The position numbers were made by a program, and so were the translations under genes. Positions 54,573 through 63,882 of a stretch of DNA of 64,000 nucleotides are shown here, in pieces. The notes under the pieces were generated by a model that did not search any database, was not told the origin of the DNA, and was given only the letters and a program-made list of their open reading frames with translations. The stretch's first letter is position 1, and each line of letters starts with the position of its first letter. The DNA comes from AP-15 sp963737145 (GTDB lineage: Bacteria; Pseudomonadota; Alphaproteobacteria; ATCC43930; CGMCC-115725): positions 310,001-374,000 of the forward strand of contig CAVTRO010000007.1 in NCBI GenBank assembly GCA_963737145.1, written 5' to 3'.

Positions 54573-55517
54573 ATGAAAATTATGGCGCTGCTCATCGTCG
54601 ATCTCGACAAGCGCATCGGCAATGCGAAGGCCTGGCGTGACACCTTCGCGGAACAGCTGCCCGATCTGGAGATCCGCATCTGGCCCGATCCGGGAGAATT
54701 GGCGGATGTCGAATATCTCGCCTTCATGCACCCCGACTTCGATGCTCTTCCGGTATTTCCGAACCTGAAAGCGATGTTCAGCCGCTCGGCCGGGGTAGAG
54801 GCGTTTGTCAACCATCCCAGGCTGCCGAAGGCCCCGCTCGGCAAAATGGAGCCGCCGGGCGGCGATCCGATGATGACCGAATACGTCGTCATGCATGTGC
54901 TGCGGTTTCATCGCGATATGCCCGGTTATCAGGCGGCTCAGGCCAACCGGGAGTGGCGCCGGGCAAGGATCGTGCGGCCCGAGGAACGGCGCATCGGTTT
55001 TCTCGGCTATGGCATGATGGCGAAAGCGCCGGCGCTGGTGTTGAAGTCGCTAGGCTTCCCGGTCTCGGCTTGGGTCCGATCGCCGCGCGACAAGGAGGAG
55101 GTGCCGATATTCCACGCTCATGACCAGCTCGAGCCATTTCTCAATCAGACCGACATTGCCGTTTGCCTGCTGCCGCTGACGCGCGAAACCGAGAGCATCT
55201 TCTGCGCTCGCACCTTCGCAATGATGCCGAGAGGGGCGATGCTGGTGAATGTCGGGCGCGGCAAGCATGTCGTGGCCGATGACCTGATCCGCGCGCTCGA
55301 TTCGGGGCAGCTGTCCTACGCCGCATTGGACGCGCTGTGGCCCGAGCCCCTGCCGCCGGACAGCCCATTGTGGCTGCACCCCAAAGTCACCGTGATGCCG
55401 CACGTGGCGCGCCGCCCGACTGTCGCCCAGCTCGTGACGGAAATCGCCGCCAACATCCGGAGCCTCGAAGCCGGTGGCGGGCTATTGCAGGAAGTCGACA
55501 AGACAATGGGATACTGA
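54573..55517 (+). CDS. Glyoxylate/hydroxypyruvate reductase A-like D-2-hydroxyacid dehydrogenase
   Basis: 314 aa. NAD(P)-binding domain GFLGYGMMAKAPALVLKSLG, catalytic residues in LVNVGRGKHVVADDLIRAL (Arg), LWPEPLPPDSPLW (Glu) and VMPHVARRP (His). Close in layout to E. coli GhrA, reducing glyoxylate or hydroxypyruvate. The nucleotide loop reads GYGMMA rather than GxGxxG. Start at 54573 or the ATG at 54582 both possible. Confidence 0.87.
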   Translation: MKIMALLIVDLDKRIGNAKAWRDTFAEQLPDLEIRIWPDPGELADVEYLAFMHPDFDALPVFPNLKAMFSRSAGVEAFVNHPRLPKAPLGKMEPPGGDPMMTEYVVMHVLRFHRDMPGYQAAQANREWRRARIVRPEERRIGFLGYGMMAKAPALVLKSLGFPVSAWVRSPRDKEEVPIFHAHDQLEPFLNQTDIAVCLLPLTRETESIFCARTFAMMPRGAMLVNVGRGKHVVADDLIRALDSGQLSYAALDALWPEPLPPDSPLWLHPKVTVMPHVARRPTVAQLVTEIAANIRSLEAGGGLLQEVDKTMGY

Positions 55518-55804
55518 TCGACCCTAGCCGCCGCAAGCTGGCTCTGAACGCAATCTCGACGCAACTCGTCGCCGGCAGCAGGGAGCCATCCAGCACGTTC
55601 GGCCTGGAACCCGATGCGGCGATCGTCCGGCATTAGGGGAGTATGCCGGCCTCGGAGGATGGCGGAATGCGCTGCGCTTTTTCGGCCTACGCCTGCTGAG
55701 CGCTCTCTAGGCAGCTTCAAGCTCCTCGTACTAAAGGACGAATACCCCTAAAATCGCGCGTTTAGAGCATCGGGCTTGGCACTCGATCCGCTGGATCAGG
55801 AGGA

Positions 55805-56236
55805 ATGGACATGCTGACGGGCTTCAAGAATTTCCTGATGCGCGGCGACGTCATTGTCGTGGCGGTCGGACTGGTCGTGGCATTAGCGTTCAGCAACCTC
55901 GTCAAGGCGTTCACCGACAACATCATCAACCCGCTGATCGCCGCCGCCCAGGGTACTGCCAAGGGTCCCGGGTTGGGGTGGCAGCTGGTCAACGGCGGCG
56001 GCGACGGCACATACCTCAACCTCGGCGCGTTCATCTCGGCAATCATCTACTTCATCATCTTCATGGCGGTCGTGTACTTCCTTATTATTCAACCCTACAA
56101 GTTTATCATGGCTCGACGGGGTAGGGTGGTGTTCGGCGACCCGCCCGCGACCAAGACCTGCCCGGCGTGCCTGTCTGACGACCTGAACCCGGCCGCGAGC
56201 AAGTGCAAGTATTGCGGATCCGTCCTCACCGTTTGA
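55805..56236 (+). CDS. mscL: MscL-family mechanosensitive channel with C-terminal zinc ribbon
   Basis: 143 aa. MscL core: the N-terminal amphipathic helix FKNFLMRGDVIVVAVGLVVA leads into TM1 (about 15-37), TM2 is at about 77-98 (SAIIYFIIFMAVVYFLIIQP). MscL opens under membrane tension in hypo-osmotic shock. Instead of the usual charged C-terminal helix bundle, the chain ends with a zinc-ribbon-like block: Cys119, Cys122, Cys134, Cys137 (TCPACLSDD ... SKCKYCGSV). No neighbouring gene shows a linked role. Confidence 0.85.
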   Translation: MDMLTGFKNFLMRGDVIVVAVGLVVALAFSNLVKAFTDNIINPLIAAAQGTAKGPGLGWQLVNGGGDGTYLNLGAFISAIIYFIIFMAVVYFLIIQPYKFIMARRGRVVFGDPPATKTCPACLSDDLNPAASKCKYCGSVLTV

Positions 56237-56323
56237 TACAAGATTGGCCGGAAAGACATCGCCGGTTCAGTATGATGGAAGGTGGTCCCGTTGCGAAGGC
56301 CCGCTGCCCGGAGGAGCGCATCC

Positions 56324-57619
56324 ATGAAGACGACGCGTCGACGGTATTGGGTCTTTTTCCTGCTCTTTCTTTTCAACCTGATCGCCTATGTCGATCGGGT
56401 CAACATGTCGGTCGCGGGCAAGCCGATCGCGCAGGAATTCGGTTTGTCGCCGGTGGCGCTCGGCTATCTGTTCTCCTCCTTTCTGTGGGCCTATGTGCTG
56501 ATGATGCTGCCGGGCGGGCGACTGATCGACCGCTGGGGCGCGCACCTCGTCGCGTCGGTCGCGACGGCGGTGTGGTCGGCGGCACAGATGGCGACCGGCG
56601 TGGCGTCGAGCTTTGCGGCGATGCTGCTGACGCGACTGGGACTCGGGATCGGCGAGGCCCCGTTCGCGCCGGTCACCTACCGCAGCGTAAGAAATTGGGC
56701 GCCCTATACCGAGCGCGGCACGGCGATCGGCGCGATCTCGGCCGGCTCCAGCCTGGGGCTGGCGCTTGGCGCACCGTTTGTGGCGTGGCTGATCGAGGTG
56801 GCGTCGTGGCGCTGGTCGTTCATCATCACCGGGGCGATCGGGTTCGGCTGGGTCGCACTCTGGTCGGCTGTTGTATCGACGCCGGAAAAGACGCGGTGGC
56901 TGCCGCACTCGGAGCGCCAGCGGATCTTCGCCGAGCGCGACGCCGGCATCGAGCCGCCGAGCCACGATGGGGTCGGGTATCTCGGCCTCATCCGCTGCCC
57001 GGCGATGTGGGGCCTCTTTGTCTCGCAGGGCTGCCTTGTCTATTCAGTCTATCTCTACATGACGTGGCTGCCCAATTATCTGCAGACCGCGCGTGGACTG
57101 TCGCTGGTCGGGTCGGGCATCTTCACATCAATCCCGTTCTTCGCCGCCTCGGTGGTCAACATCATCGCCAACTGGTGTGGCGACAGGTTGCTGTCCGCCG
57201 AGGCGGTGCGCGCCGGCAAACGCCGCTATCTGGTTGCATTGTGCCTGCTCCTGACGGCGGCCGGCTTGCTGATCCCGGTCGCGCAATCGCTCACTGCCGT
57301 CGTCGTTCTAGTCTCGATCGCGGCTTCGTTCGGCAATGTCGGGCCGGCCGCGAATGGGGCGCTGGTCGGCGATTTGTTGCGCTCGCCTGCCGATGCCGGC
57401 CGGGCGTTTGCGTTTCTGGTGCTCGGCGGCAACAGCTTCGGGCTGCTCGCGCCGATCGTGACCGGCTATCTCGTCGAGGCGACCGGCAGCTTCAACTCCG
57501 CTTTTATTTTGGCGGGAGGTCTGGCGGTGATTGGGGCGGTCGTGACCCTCGCTCTCGCCCGCACCCCGATCGGCGAGGTCCGGGCGCCCGCCGCGGCGCA
57601 ACCAAGGCTCGCCGACTGA
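56324..57619 (+). CDS. MFS transporter, anion:cation symporter (ACS) type
   Basis: 431 aa, twelve predicted helices. The first helix ends with the ACS-family motif IAYVDRVNMSVAGKPIAQEF; loop 2-3 has GGRLIDRWGAHL; helix 4 GLGIGEAPFAPVTYRSVRNW. Relatives take up organic anions such as glucarate, phthalate or tartrate. Substrate not readable. ATG 56324 has GGAGGAG 9 nt upstream. Ends 10 nt from the convergent znuB. Confidence 0.88.
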   Translation: MKTTRRRYWVFFLLFLFNLIAYVDRVNMSVAGKPIAQEFGLSPVALGYLFSSFLWAYVLMMLPGGRLIDRWGAHLVASVATAVWSAAQMATGVASSFAAMLLTRLGLGIGEAPFAPVTYRSVRNWAPYTERGTAIGAISAGSSLGLALGAPFVAWLIEVASWRWSFIITGAIGFGWVALWSAVVSTPEKTRWLPHSERQRIFAERDAGIEPPSHDGVGYLGLIRCPAMWGLFVSQGCLVYSVYLYMTWLPNYLQTARGLSLVGSGIFTSIPFFAASVVNIIANWCGDRLLSAEAVRAGKRRYLVALCLLLTAAGLLIPVAQSLTAVVVLVSIAASFGNVGPAANGALVGDLLRSPADAGRAFAFLVLGGNSFGLLAPIVTGYLVEATGSFNSAFILAGGLAVIGAVVTLALARTPIGEVRAPAAAQPRLAD

Positions 57620-57629
57620 GGCTCGGTCG

Positions 57630-58412
57630 CTAACGCCAAAGAGTGGCGAGGAGGTAGACCGCTGCACTCAGCGCGGTAATCCAGAAGCTGGTTGGCCAGT
57701 CAGTATAAAAGGCGAGGGTGATGCCGAGCCAAGCCTCGAAGAGCGCCAGAATTCCCGAGAGCAGGACGCCGGTTGCCACACCGCTGGTCAACCGCTGAGC
57801 TGCCGCAGCGGGGCCGACCATCAGCGCGAATACCAGCAACACTCCGACGATTTGCGCGCATTCGGCCGTTGTCAACGCGACAATCGCCAGAAACAGTATG
57901 GAATAGAGGCGCAGTGAGACGCCCTTTGCTTCGGCCAGCTCGGGTTGCAGGGTCGCGAAAAGCAACGGGCGGGAGATGATTGCGAGGGTTCCGAGACTGA
58001 CCGCACCGAGCGCGAGCAATGTCCAGACCGTACCAAGATCGACGGCCAATACGTTCCCGAACAGCAGTGTCGTCGCTTGCGTCGCGAAGGCAGTATAAAA
58101 ATGCAGGAACAGCAGGCCGAGACCCAGCGACAAGGCGAGCACCAGCCCGATCGCCACGTCCCGCTGCGCCAGCCGCTCGCCCAATGACCCCATGCCGATC
58201 CCGGCGGCCAATGTCATCAGCACCAATCCCCAGAGCGGAGTGACGCCCACGAGGATGGCCCCGGTGGCGCCGGTGAATCCGACGTGAGCCAGGGCATGTC
58301 CGGCAAATGTCTGCCCGCGCAAAACCAAAAAATATCCGACGATGCCCGCGACGATCGCGACCACGGATGCTGCCGCGAAGGCATTGCGCATGAAATCGTA
58401 TTCGAACATTGC
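57630..58412 (-). CDS. znuB: Zinc ABC transporter permease ZnuB
   Basis: 260 aa, about eight hydrophobic segments. The ABC-3 family motif is clear: LRGQTFAGHALAHVGFTGA near the N-terminus, then LTTAECAQIVGVLLVFALMV and GPAAAAQRLTSGV. The start at 58412 (MFEYDFMRNAF) gives the family length and lies 10 nt after the znuC stop; ATG 58457 overlapping znuC is an alternative. Last gene of znuACB. Confidence 0.9.
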   Translation of the reverse strand, partial: AMFEYDFMRNAFAAASVVAIVAGIVGYFLVLRGQTFAGHALAHVGFTGATGAILVGVTPLWGLVLMTLAAGIGMGSLGERLAQRDVAIGLVLALSLGLGLLFLHFYTAFATQATTLLFGNVLAVDLGTVWTLLALGAVSLGTLAIISRPLLFATLQPELAEAKGVSLRLYSILFLAIVALTTAECAQIVGVLLVFALMVGPAAAAQRLTSGVATGVLLSGILALFEAWLGITLAFYTDWPTSFWITALSAAVYLLATLWR

Positions 58413-58422
58413 CCAGATGGAG

Positions 58423-59241
58423 CTAGCGGGGAGTGGATTGGTGCGAATGCTCATGCTGATGGGCGTCACGCTCCACATCGTGGCTGCCGGACATGATGAA
58501 TATCCGGTCCCTGAGGCGCACGACGTCGATCTCGGATCCATAAAGCTCCGACAACACGGGTCCAGTGATCACCTCGTCCACGGTGCCGAGGGCGGCACGG
58601 CCATTTCCCAGATAAAGCACCCGGTCGAGCGCGCCGAGCAGCGGGTTCAACTCGTGAGCGCTGAACAGCACCGCGATCCCGAGCTCGCTCTGAAGCGACT
58701 GGGCCAATTCCACTACCCCGCGCTGATGGTGCGGATCGAGGCTGATGAGCGGCTCGTCGAGCAGCAGCAGCCGCGGCCGGCCGATCAATGCTTGGGCCAG
58801 CAGCAGGCGCTGGCGCTCGCCACCCGAGATCTCTGCGATCGGGCGCCGCGCCAACCCGCGTGAACCAACCAAATCGAGCACGCGGTCGATTTCCGCCCGG
58901 CCCGCCTTGCCCGGAATTGGCAGGCCGAGGCGGTGGCCGTTCACGACACCCGCCACGAAATCCCAGCCGCTCAGCCGCATTCCCGCCGCCGCCTCGCTAC
59001 GAACTTGCGGCAGATAGCCGACGACAGGATTTCCCCGCGTCGCGCGCTGATCGAGGACGCGAATAGCGCCTCGGCTCGGCGGCACCAGACCGAGAACGGC
59101 GCGCATCAGCGTGGTTTTGCCGGAGCCGTTCGGTCCGAGTACGCCGACAAACTCGCGCGGCACGATTTCCAGGTTGACCGGGTCCAGCACGATGCGGCCG
59201 CCGAGCATCAAGCAGACGTCGCGAAACTCGATCGCGTTCAT
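58423..59241 (-). CDS. znuC: Zinc ABC transporter ATP-binding protein ZnuC
   Basis: 272 aa. Walker A GPNGSGKTT, signature ISGGERQRLLLAQA, Walker B LLLLDEPL, switch His in VLFSAHELNPLLG. The C-terminus is His-rich (SGSHDVERDAHQHEHSHQ), probably binding zinc. Overlaps znuA by 4 nt. Confidence 0.92.
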   Translation of the reverse strand: MNAIEFRDVCLMLGGRIVLDPVNLEIVPREFVGVLGPNGSGKTTLMRAVLGLVPPSRGAIRVLDQRATRGNPVVGYLPQVRSEAAAGMRLSGWDFVAGVVNGHRLGLPIPGKAGRAEIDRVLDLVGSRGLARRPIAEISGGERQRLLLAQALIGRPRLLLLDEPLISLDPHHQRGVVELAQSLQSELGIAVLFSAHELNPLLGALDRVLYLGNGRAALGTVDEVITGPVLSELYGSEIDVVRLRDRIFIMSGSHDVERDAHQHEHSHQSTPR

Positions 59242-60110
59242 GGCTGCGGTTTCGGGAGCGCCTGATCGACCGCATCGAGCTCACTCGACAGCCATTCCTG
59301 GTAATTCTTTCCCGGCGGTTCGGTCTCCGTCACCGCCACGACCGGGATATGCGATGTCCGTGCGAGCCTCACCATTCGTTCGGCCGTCGGATCTGAGGCT
59401 TGGCTATTGTAAACGAGCATCCGAACGCGATGGCTCTCGAGGTCGTTCTCGAACATCACAACATCGGAGGCACCCGGCTCGGTATTATTCATCACAGCCA
59501 GCTGGAACCGGCGGTCGTGGACCTGCATCCCAATGGCGTTGAGGAGGTAGTTGAGAACCGGCTCTGTCGCGGCGACGGGCATGCCGGCCAGACGTTCACG
59601 CAATGCTGCGATCTTGGCCTCGATCGGCTGCAGCGACTGGCGAAACTCTGCAAGACGCTGCCGGTAATCTGCCTGGTGAGCCGGATCGGCAATGCTCAAT
59701 TCGTCCGCCAATCTCGCGGCGAGCGCCAACGCGGTGTTGGGGGCGTACCAGATATGGGGGTTGTCGCCCGGTCGTCTGCCCATCAGCGTGCCGACATCGA
59801 CCGCAGCTCGGTCCGAGCTCGCGGCAGCGCCCAGCAGCTTTTCTATCCAGGGGTCATAATCGAGGCCGTTATAGATGACGATCCGTGCCGCGGAGACGGC
59901 TCGTGCGACCGAGGGGCTCGCCTCGAACAGATGCGGGTCCTGGTTAGGATTGCTGAGAATGCTCGTCACCGCGACATCCGGCCCGCCGATCTGGTTCGCG
60001 ACGTCGCCGTAGAAGTTCTCGGCCGCAACGATGGTGATGGGCCTCGCCCAGGCCAGTCCCGGAGCATCCAAGAGCGCGGCGACGGCGACGGCCACGACCA
60101 GTTGTTTCAT
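59238..60110 (-). CDS. znuA: Zinc/manganese ABC transporter substrate-binding protein (ZnuA-like)
   Basis: 290 aa. Signal peptide (cleavage near AWA|RP), then the cluster A-I fold: AAENFYGDVANQIGG, NPNQDPHLFEASPS (His ligand), PGDNPHIWYAPNTALALAAR (second His) and ASDPTAERMVRLA (C-terminal side). The usual His-rich loop of E. coli ZnuA is absent. First gene of the operon, with two GATATAACGT sites in its promoter region. Confidence 0.9.
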   Translation of the reverse strand: MKQLVVAVAVAALLDAPGLAWARPITIVAAENFYGDVANQIGGPDVAVTSILSNPNQDPHLFEASPSVARAVSAARIVIYNGLDYDPWIEKLLGAAASSDRAAVDVGTLMGRRPGDNPHIWYAPNTALALAARLADELSIADPAHQADYRQRLAEFRQSLQPIEAKIAALRERLAGMPVAATEPVLNYLLNAIGMQVHDRRFQLAVMNNTEPGASDVVMFENDLESHRVRMLVYNSQASDPTAERMVRLARTSHIPVVAVTETEPPGKNYQEWLSSELDAVDQALPKPQP

Positions 60111-60147
60111 GCGGGCGCCTCCGACGAGAGCCTGCGCGTAAGCTCAC

Positions 60148-60197
60148 GATATAACGTTATCATCCAGCCCGGAAGGAACGAATGATATAACGTAACA
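60148..60197 (-). promoter_or_regulatory. Candidate Zur boxes in the znuACB promoter
   Basis: Two sites: GATATAACGTTATC (60148-60161, with the perfect 10-bp palindrome ATAACGTTAT at 60151-60160) and GATATAACGTAAC (60184-60196), 36 nt apart as direct repeats, 38 nt and 74 nt upstream of znuA. Assignment to Zur is inference from position and shared half sites with the zur upstream palindrome. Confidence 0.65.
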
Positions 60198-60297
60198 GGC
60201 GCTTGCCGACTTTGGCACTCGCCCGCATCCGATCACATCTGGAGACCGGCGGCAGTTGCGTCGGCGACACTTGCCGGCTGAATTGCGTCGCGACGGG

Positions 60298-61059
60298 TTA
60301 GCGGGTCGTATAGCCGCCGTTGGCGAAGATTGTCTGCCCGGTGATCCACCAGCCGTCGGTGACCAGGAATTTGACGATCGGCACTATATCGCGGATGTCG
60401 GTGAGCTTGCCGTTCATGCTCGCGGATTGATGATAGACGATCGAATCCGCGCTCTCGGCCGGGTAGAAAAACGGCGTATCCATCGGTCCGGGCGCCACGG
60501 CATTGACCGAAATGCCGCGCGGGCCCAGTTCTTTTGCCGCCGCGCGCGTAAAGTGCTCGACTGGCGCCTTGCTGCCGGCATAGACGGAATAAAGCCCGGT
60601 GAAGGCCGCCAGCAGCGACGTCACCACCGTGACAATCTTGCCGCCGCTGTTGTCCGGGATTCGCCTCGCCGCCTCGCGAATGAAGAAATAGGCGGCTTTG
60701 GAATTGACCGCGAACATCGCGTCGTACTCTTCTTCGCTGGTCTCGGCGATCGGCTTTTTGAGTACCTTGCCGGCCGTATTGATCGCGACGTTGACGGTGC
60801 CGCAGCGCCCCACCGTCTCGTCGAACAGGTGGACCACGTCGGCGACCCGGGTCAGGTCGCCCTGGATCGCAAAGGCATCGCCGCCAGACGATTTGACCGC
60901 CTCGACCGTTTCTGTTGCCGCTCCTGCAGTCGCTTCGCTGTTGTAATGGACGGCGATCTTTGCCCCGTCGGCGCCCAAGGTCCGGCTTATCAGCCCTCCC
61001 AGATTTTTGGCGCCGCCAGCGACGACCACGACCTTGCCTGCGAGTGTTTGAGCTGCCAT
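60298..61059 (-). CDS. SDR family oxidoreductase
   Basis: 253 aa. Cofactor site VVVAGGAKNLGGLISRTLGA, NAG-like INTAGKVLKKPI, catalytic Ser in VVTSLLAAF and YSVYAGSKAPVEHFTRAAAK (Y-x3-K), C-terminal GQTIFANGGYTTR. Resembles 3-oxoacyl-ACP reductase-like SDRs that use NADP(H). Start 61059 has GAGGCGG upstream; the longer frame adds 19 unrelated residues. Convergent/divergent neighbours give no pathway. Confidence 0.87.
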   Translation of the reverse strand: MAAQTLAGKVVVVAGGAKNLGGLISRTLGADGAKIAVHYNSEATAGAATETVEAVKSSGGDAFAIQGDLTRVADVVHLFDETVGRCGTVNVAINTAGKVLKKPIAETSEEEYDAMFAVNSKAAYFFIREAARRIPDNSGGKIVTVVTSLLAAFTGLYSVYAGSKAPVEHFTRAAAKELGPRGISVNAVAPGPMDTPFFYPAESADSIVYHQSASMNGKLTDIRDIVPIVKFLVTDGWWITGQTIFANGGYTTR

Positions 61060-61179
61060 TTGACCGCCTCCATAGCCATTACGGTTGCGAGCGAAAAGCG
61101 CTTGATCGGGGACCAATCAGCGGCAGAATATGCGGGGATCGGCGCAGTATAGGCGAAGCGATCAGCGGCGGGAATCCCG

Positions 61180-61758
61180 ATGCCACGAGACCGTTTAACG
61201 GCATTCAGCGATGGCGTTATCGCCATCATCATCACGATAATGGTGCTGGAACTGAAGGTGCCGCACGGTGCAGATTGGAGCGCGCTCGGCAGCTTGGTCC
61301 CGGTGTTTCTGAGCTACGTGCTCAGTTTTGTCTACGTGGCGATCTATTGGAACAACCATCACCATCTGCTCCATACCGTCGCGAGGGTCAATGGGCTGAT
61401 CCTTTGGGCCAACATGCATCTGCTGTTCTGGCTGTCGCTGACGCCGTTTGCGACCGGCTGGATGGGCGAGAATAATTTCGCTCCGTTGCCGACCGCAGTT
61501 TATGGGGTGGCGCTGTTGATGCCCGCTGTCGCCTATGCCCTGCTACAGAAGGCAATCACGCGGACGCACGGGATGGAGTCGCTCCTGGCCAGAGCTCTCG
61601 GCAACGATATCAAAGGGAAGATCTCACCCCTATTGTACATTGCGGGGATCTTACTGGCGCTCGTGAACCCCTGGATTTCGGTGGTGCTTTACACGTTCGT
61701 CGCGCTGATCTGGCTGATCCCGGACCGGCGCATCGAACACGCGATCAGGCAAGTTTGA
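61180..61758 (+). CDS. TMEM175/DUF1211-family potassium channel
   Basis: 192 aa, about six hydrophobic segments in one domain. TM1 carries the family RxxxFSDG motif (RDRLTAFSDGVIAIIITIMV). Also NNHHHLLHTVARVNGLILWA and LFWLSLTPFATGW. Bacterial TMEM175 proteins form tetrameric leak-type K+ channels without the classic TVGYG filter. Confidence 0.88.
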   Translation: MPRDRLTAFSDGVIAIIITIMVLELKVPHGADWSALGSLVPVFLSYVLSFVYVAIYWNNHHHLLHTVARVNGLILWANMHLLFWLSLTPFATGWMGENNFAPLPTAVYGVALLMPAVAYALLQKAITRTHGMESLLARALGNDIKGKISPLLYIAGILLALVNPWISVVLYTFVALIWLIPDRRIEHAIRQV

Positions 61759-61821
61759 CGTAGAAGGAAGCCGTAGTAGGCTGCGGGTGACCAATGCCTT
61801 GATGTTTAGAGGAGGACGGAA

Positions 61822-62901
61822 ATGCCGATTTCAGGGGAATTGATCGCCGGCGCATTGGCCGGCCTCGCGTTTGTCGGATGCAGCCTGTCGAACGCTTCGG
61901 GGACCCCGGATTCCGGGCCGCGACAGGGAAGGCGGCGCGAGGTGGTCGTCAACGGCAAGCGGGTCAAGACCGTCGACATCCACGCCCATACGATCGTTCC
62001 CGAGGCGGCGGCGGTGATCAACCACCCGCTGGAGGCGCCGGGTCTATTGTGGTCCAACGTCTCCGACCGCATCCAGGAGATGGACGCGGAGGGGATCGAT
62101 GTCGAGGCGCTCAGCATCAACCCTTTTTGGTATCGCGCCGAGCGCGACGCCGCGGCCGAGCTAATCAAGGTCCAGAATGAAAAGCTCGCCGAGTTCTGCG
62201 CCGCGACACCCGACCGCTTTGTCGCCTTTGCGACCGTCGCGTTGCAGCATCCCCAGCTCGCCGTCGAGCAGCTCGAACACGCGATCAAGCGATTGGGGCT
62301 GCGTGGTCTGTCGGTCGGCGGCAGCGTCGCCGGGCAGGAATTGGCCGATCCGAAATTCCACCCGGTCTGGGCCAAGGCCGAAGAGCTCGGTATTCTGATC
62401 TTTATGCACCCCCTCGGCACCCGGGAATTGGAGCCGAGCGGCCGGCTCGGCGGCAGCGGCCTGCTGACCAACACGATCGGCAACCCGCTCGAAACGACGA
62501 TTGCACTGTCGCACCTGATCTTCGAGGGCACATTAGACCGCTTTCCCGGTCTCAAGATCTGCGCCGCGCATGGCGGCGGCTTTCTGCCGTCCTACGCCAA
62601 TCGCTCGGACGCGGTCATCACGACTTTCCCGAACCGGGTCGGCCCTTTGCCGAACAAAAAGCCGACCCAGTACCTCAAGGACGGTCAGCTTTATTTCGAC
62701 TCGATCATGTTTACCGGCGAAGCGATGCGCCACTTGATCGCCGAGACCGGCGTAGGACAGATCATGATCGGCACCGACTACCCGTTTCCCTGGAACAAGG
62801 TTCCCGTGGATCACGTCATGTCGACACCAGGCCTCAGCGACGACGACAAGATTGCCATTCTCGGCGGCACTGCGGCAAAGCTGCTCGGTATCGATCATTG
62901 A
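61822..62901 (+). CDS. Amidohydrolase_2 family protein, aminocarboxymuconate-semialdehyde decarboxylase-like
   Basis: 359 aa. Metal ligands: KTVDIHAHTIVPEA (HxH), LIFMHPLGTRELEPSGRLGG (His), LKICAAHGGGFLPSYANRSD (His) and MIGTDYPFPWNKVPVDHV (Asp). This is the ACMSD-like decarboxylase/hydrolase group. The first 25 residues are hydrophobic and end in AFVGC, a weak lipobox, so membrane anchoring is possible. GGAGGA precedes the ATG. Confidence 0.87.
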   Translation: MPISGELIAGALAGLAFVGCSLSNASGTPDSGPRQGRRREVVVNGKRVKTVDIHAHTIVPEAAAVINHPLEAPGLLWSNVSDRIQEMDAEGIDVEALSINPFWYRAERDAAAELIKVQNEKLAEFCAATPDRFVAFATVALQHPQLAVEQLEHAIKRLGLRGLSVGGSVAGQELADPKFHPVWAKAEELGILIFMHPLGTRELEPSGRLGGSGLLTNTIGNPLETTIALSHLIFEGTLDRFPGLKICAAHGGGFLPSYANRSDAVITTFPNRVGPLPNKKPTQYLKDGQLYFDSIMFTGEAMRHLIAETGVGQIMIGTDYPFPWNKVPVDHVMSTPGLSDDDKIAILGGTAAKLLGIDH

Positions 62902-62913
62902 AGGGTAGCGGGC

Positions 62914-63882
62914 CTACTGGGCCGCTTGCGCCGCTTCGGCGTCCCGAACGATCCTGATCGGCGGAAGGCCGACGATGTCGTAGGTCGACGAAGCGATGCC
63001 CATGCCGGTCCGGTCGAATTCGCCGATAATGTGCCGGCTCATCGCATCCTTCGCGTCACGGATCCGATGCGTGCCGACGATAAACCGCACCGTCAGCTCC
63101 AGCCAGTTGTCGGTCAGGCGATAGAACACCCGAGGCTCCAGATCGATCGGCTCGACGCCGAAGCGACGCTGCAGGTCGCGTTTTGCCTCGACCGCCATCG
63201 CGCTCGGATCGGTGGCATGTTTTTTCGCGGCGTCGAGCAGTATCCGCTCCGCACGGGCGCGATCGGCGTGATAGCCGATGGGAATGGCCATTTCCTCCCA
63301 GATGAAGGGGAAATCCCGGGTGTAGTTGAACACCGGTTCGGAAAATATTCTCGAATTGCTGACCGTGACGATGCGGCCGGTGAACTGGCGGCTCTTGACC
63401 CACATGGCCGGGTCCGCGGTCTCGACGCTGTGCGGCTGACCCATCTCCATGATCGTCGTCTGGATGAACCCGAGTCGAAGCACATCGCCCCGTACCCCGC
63501 CCATTGAGATGCGGTCGCCGACCGTGAAGGTCGATCCGCGCAGGATGACAAAATAGCCCGCAACGGCCGTTACCACCTGTTGCAGGGCGAAGGCGAGGCC
63601 TGCCGAGAAGAGACCGAAGGCGCTCGCCAGCCGGCCGGGGTCGTTGAACCAGATCGACAAGGATCCGAAGATCAGGATAACAGCGGTGACCAGGCTGATG
63701 CCCTGCCGCGTCCAGAACTTCGTCTGGATGCTCGCCCGATCCGCGCGTCGGACAGCGAACCCGACCAGCGCCCGGACGATGGCGCTGCAAATCAGCAAGG
63801 CGGCGATAAACAAGATCGAGAGCAGGAGCTTGCGCCCGTTCTCGGCGTTGACGCCGACCCAATCAATCCCAAACAAATGCAC
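62914..63882 (-). CDS. MscS-family mechanosensitive ion channel
   Basis: 322 aa. Three to four N-terminal hydrophobic segments; the pore helix and beta domain follow as SAFGLFSAGLAFALQQVVTA, GYFVILRGSTFTVGDRISMG, VRGDVLRLGFIQTTIMEM and the VTVSNSRIFSEPVFNYTRD block. A cytoplasmic alpha/beta domain follows. Starts at GTG 63882 with GGGGAG about 9 nt upstream. The last 118 nt of the window show no gene. Confidence 0.9.
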   Translation of the reverse strand: MHLFGIDWVGVNAENGRKLLLSILFIAALLICSAIVRALVGFAVRRADRASIQTKFWTRQGISLVTAVILIFGSLSIWFNDPGRLASAFGLFSAGLAFALQQVVTAVAGYFVILRGSTFTVGDRISMGGVRGDVLRLGFIQTTIMEMGQPHSVETADPAMWVKSRQFTGRIVTVSNSRIFSEPVFNYTRDFPFIWEEMAIPIGYHADRARAERILLDAAKKHATDPSAMAVEAKRDLQRRFGVEPIDLEPRVFYRLTDNWLELTVRFIVGTHRIRDAKDAMSRHIIGEFDRTGMGIASSTYDIVGLPPIRIVRDAEAAQAAQ

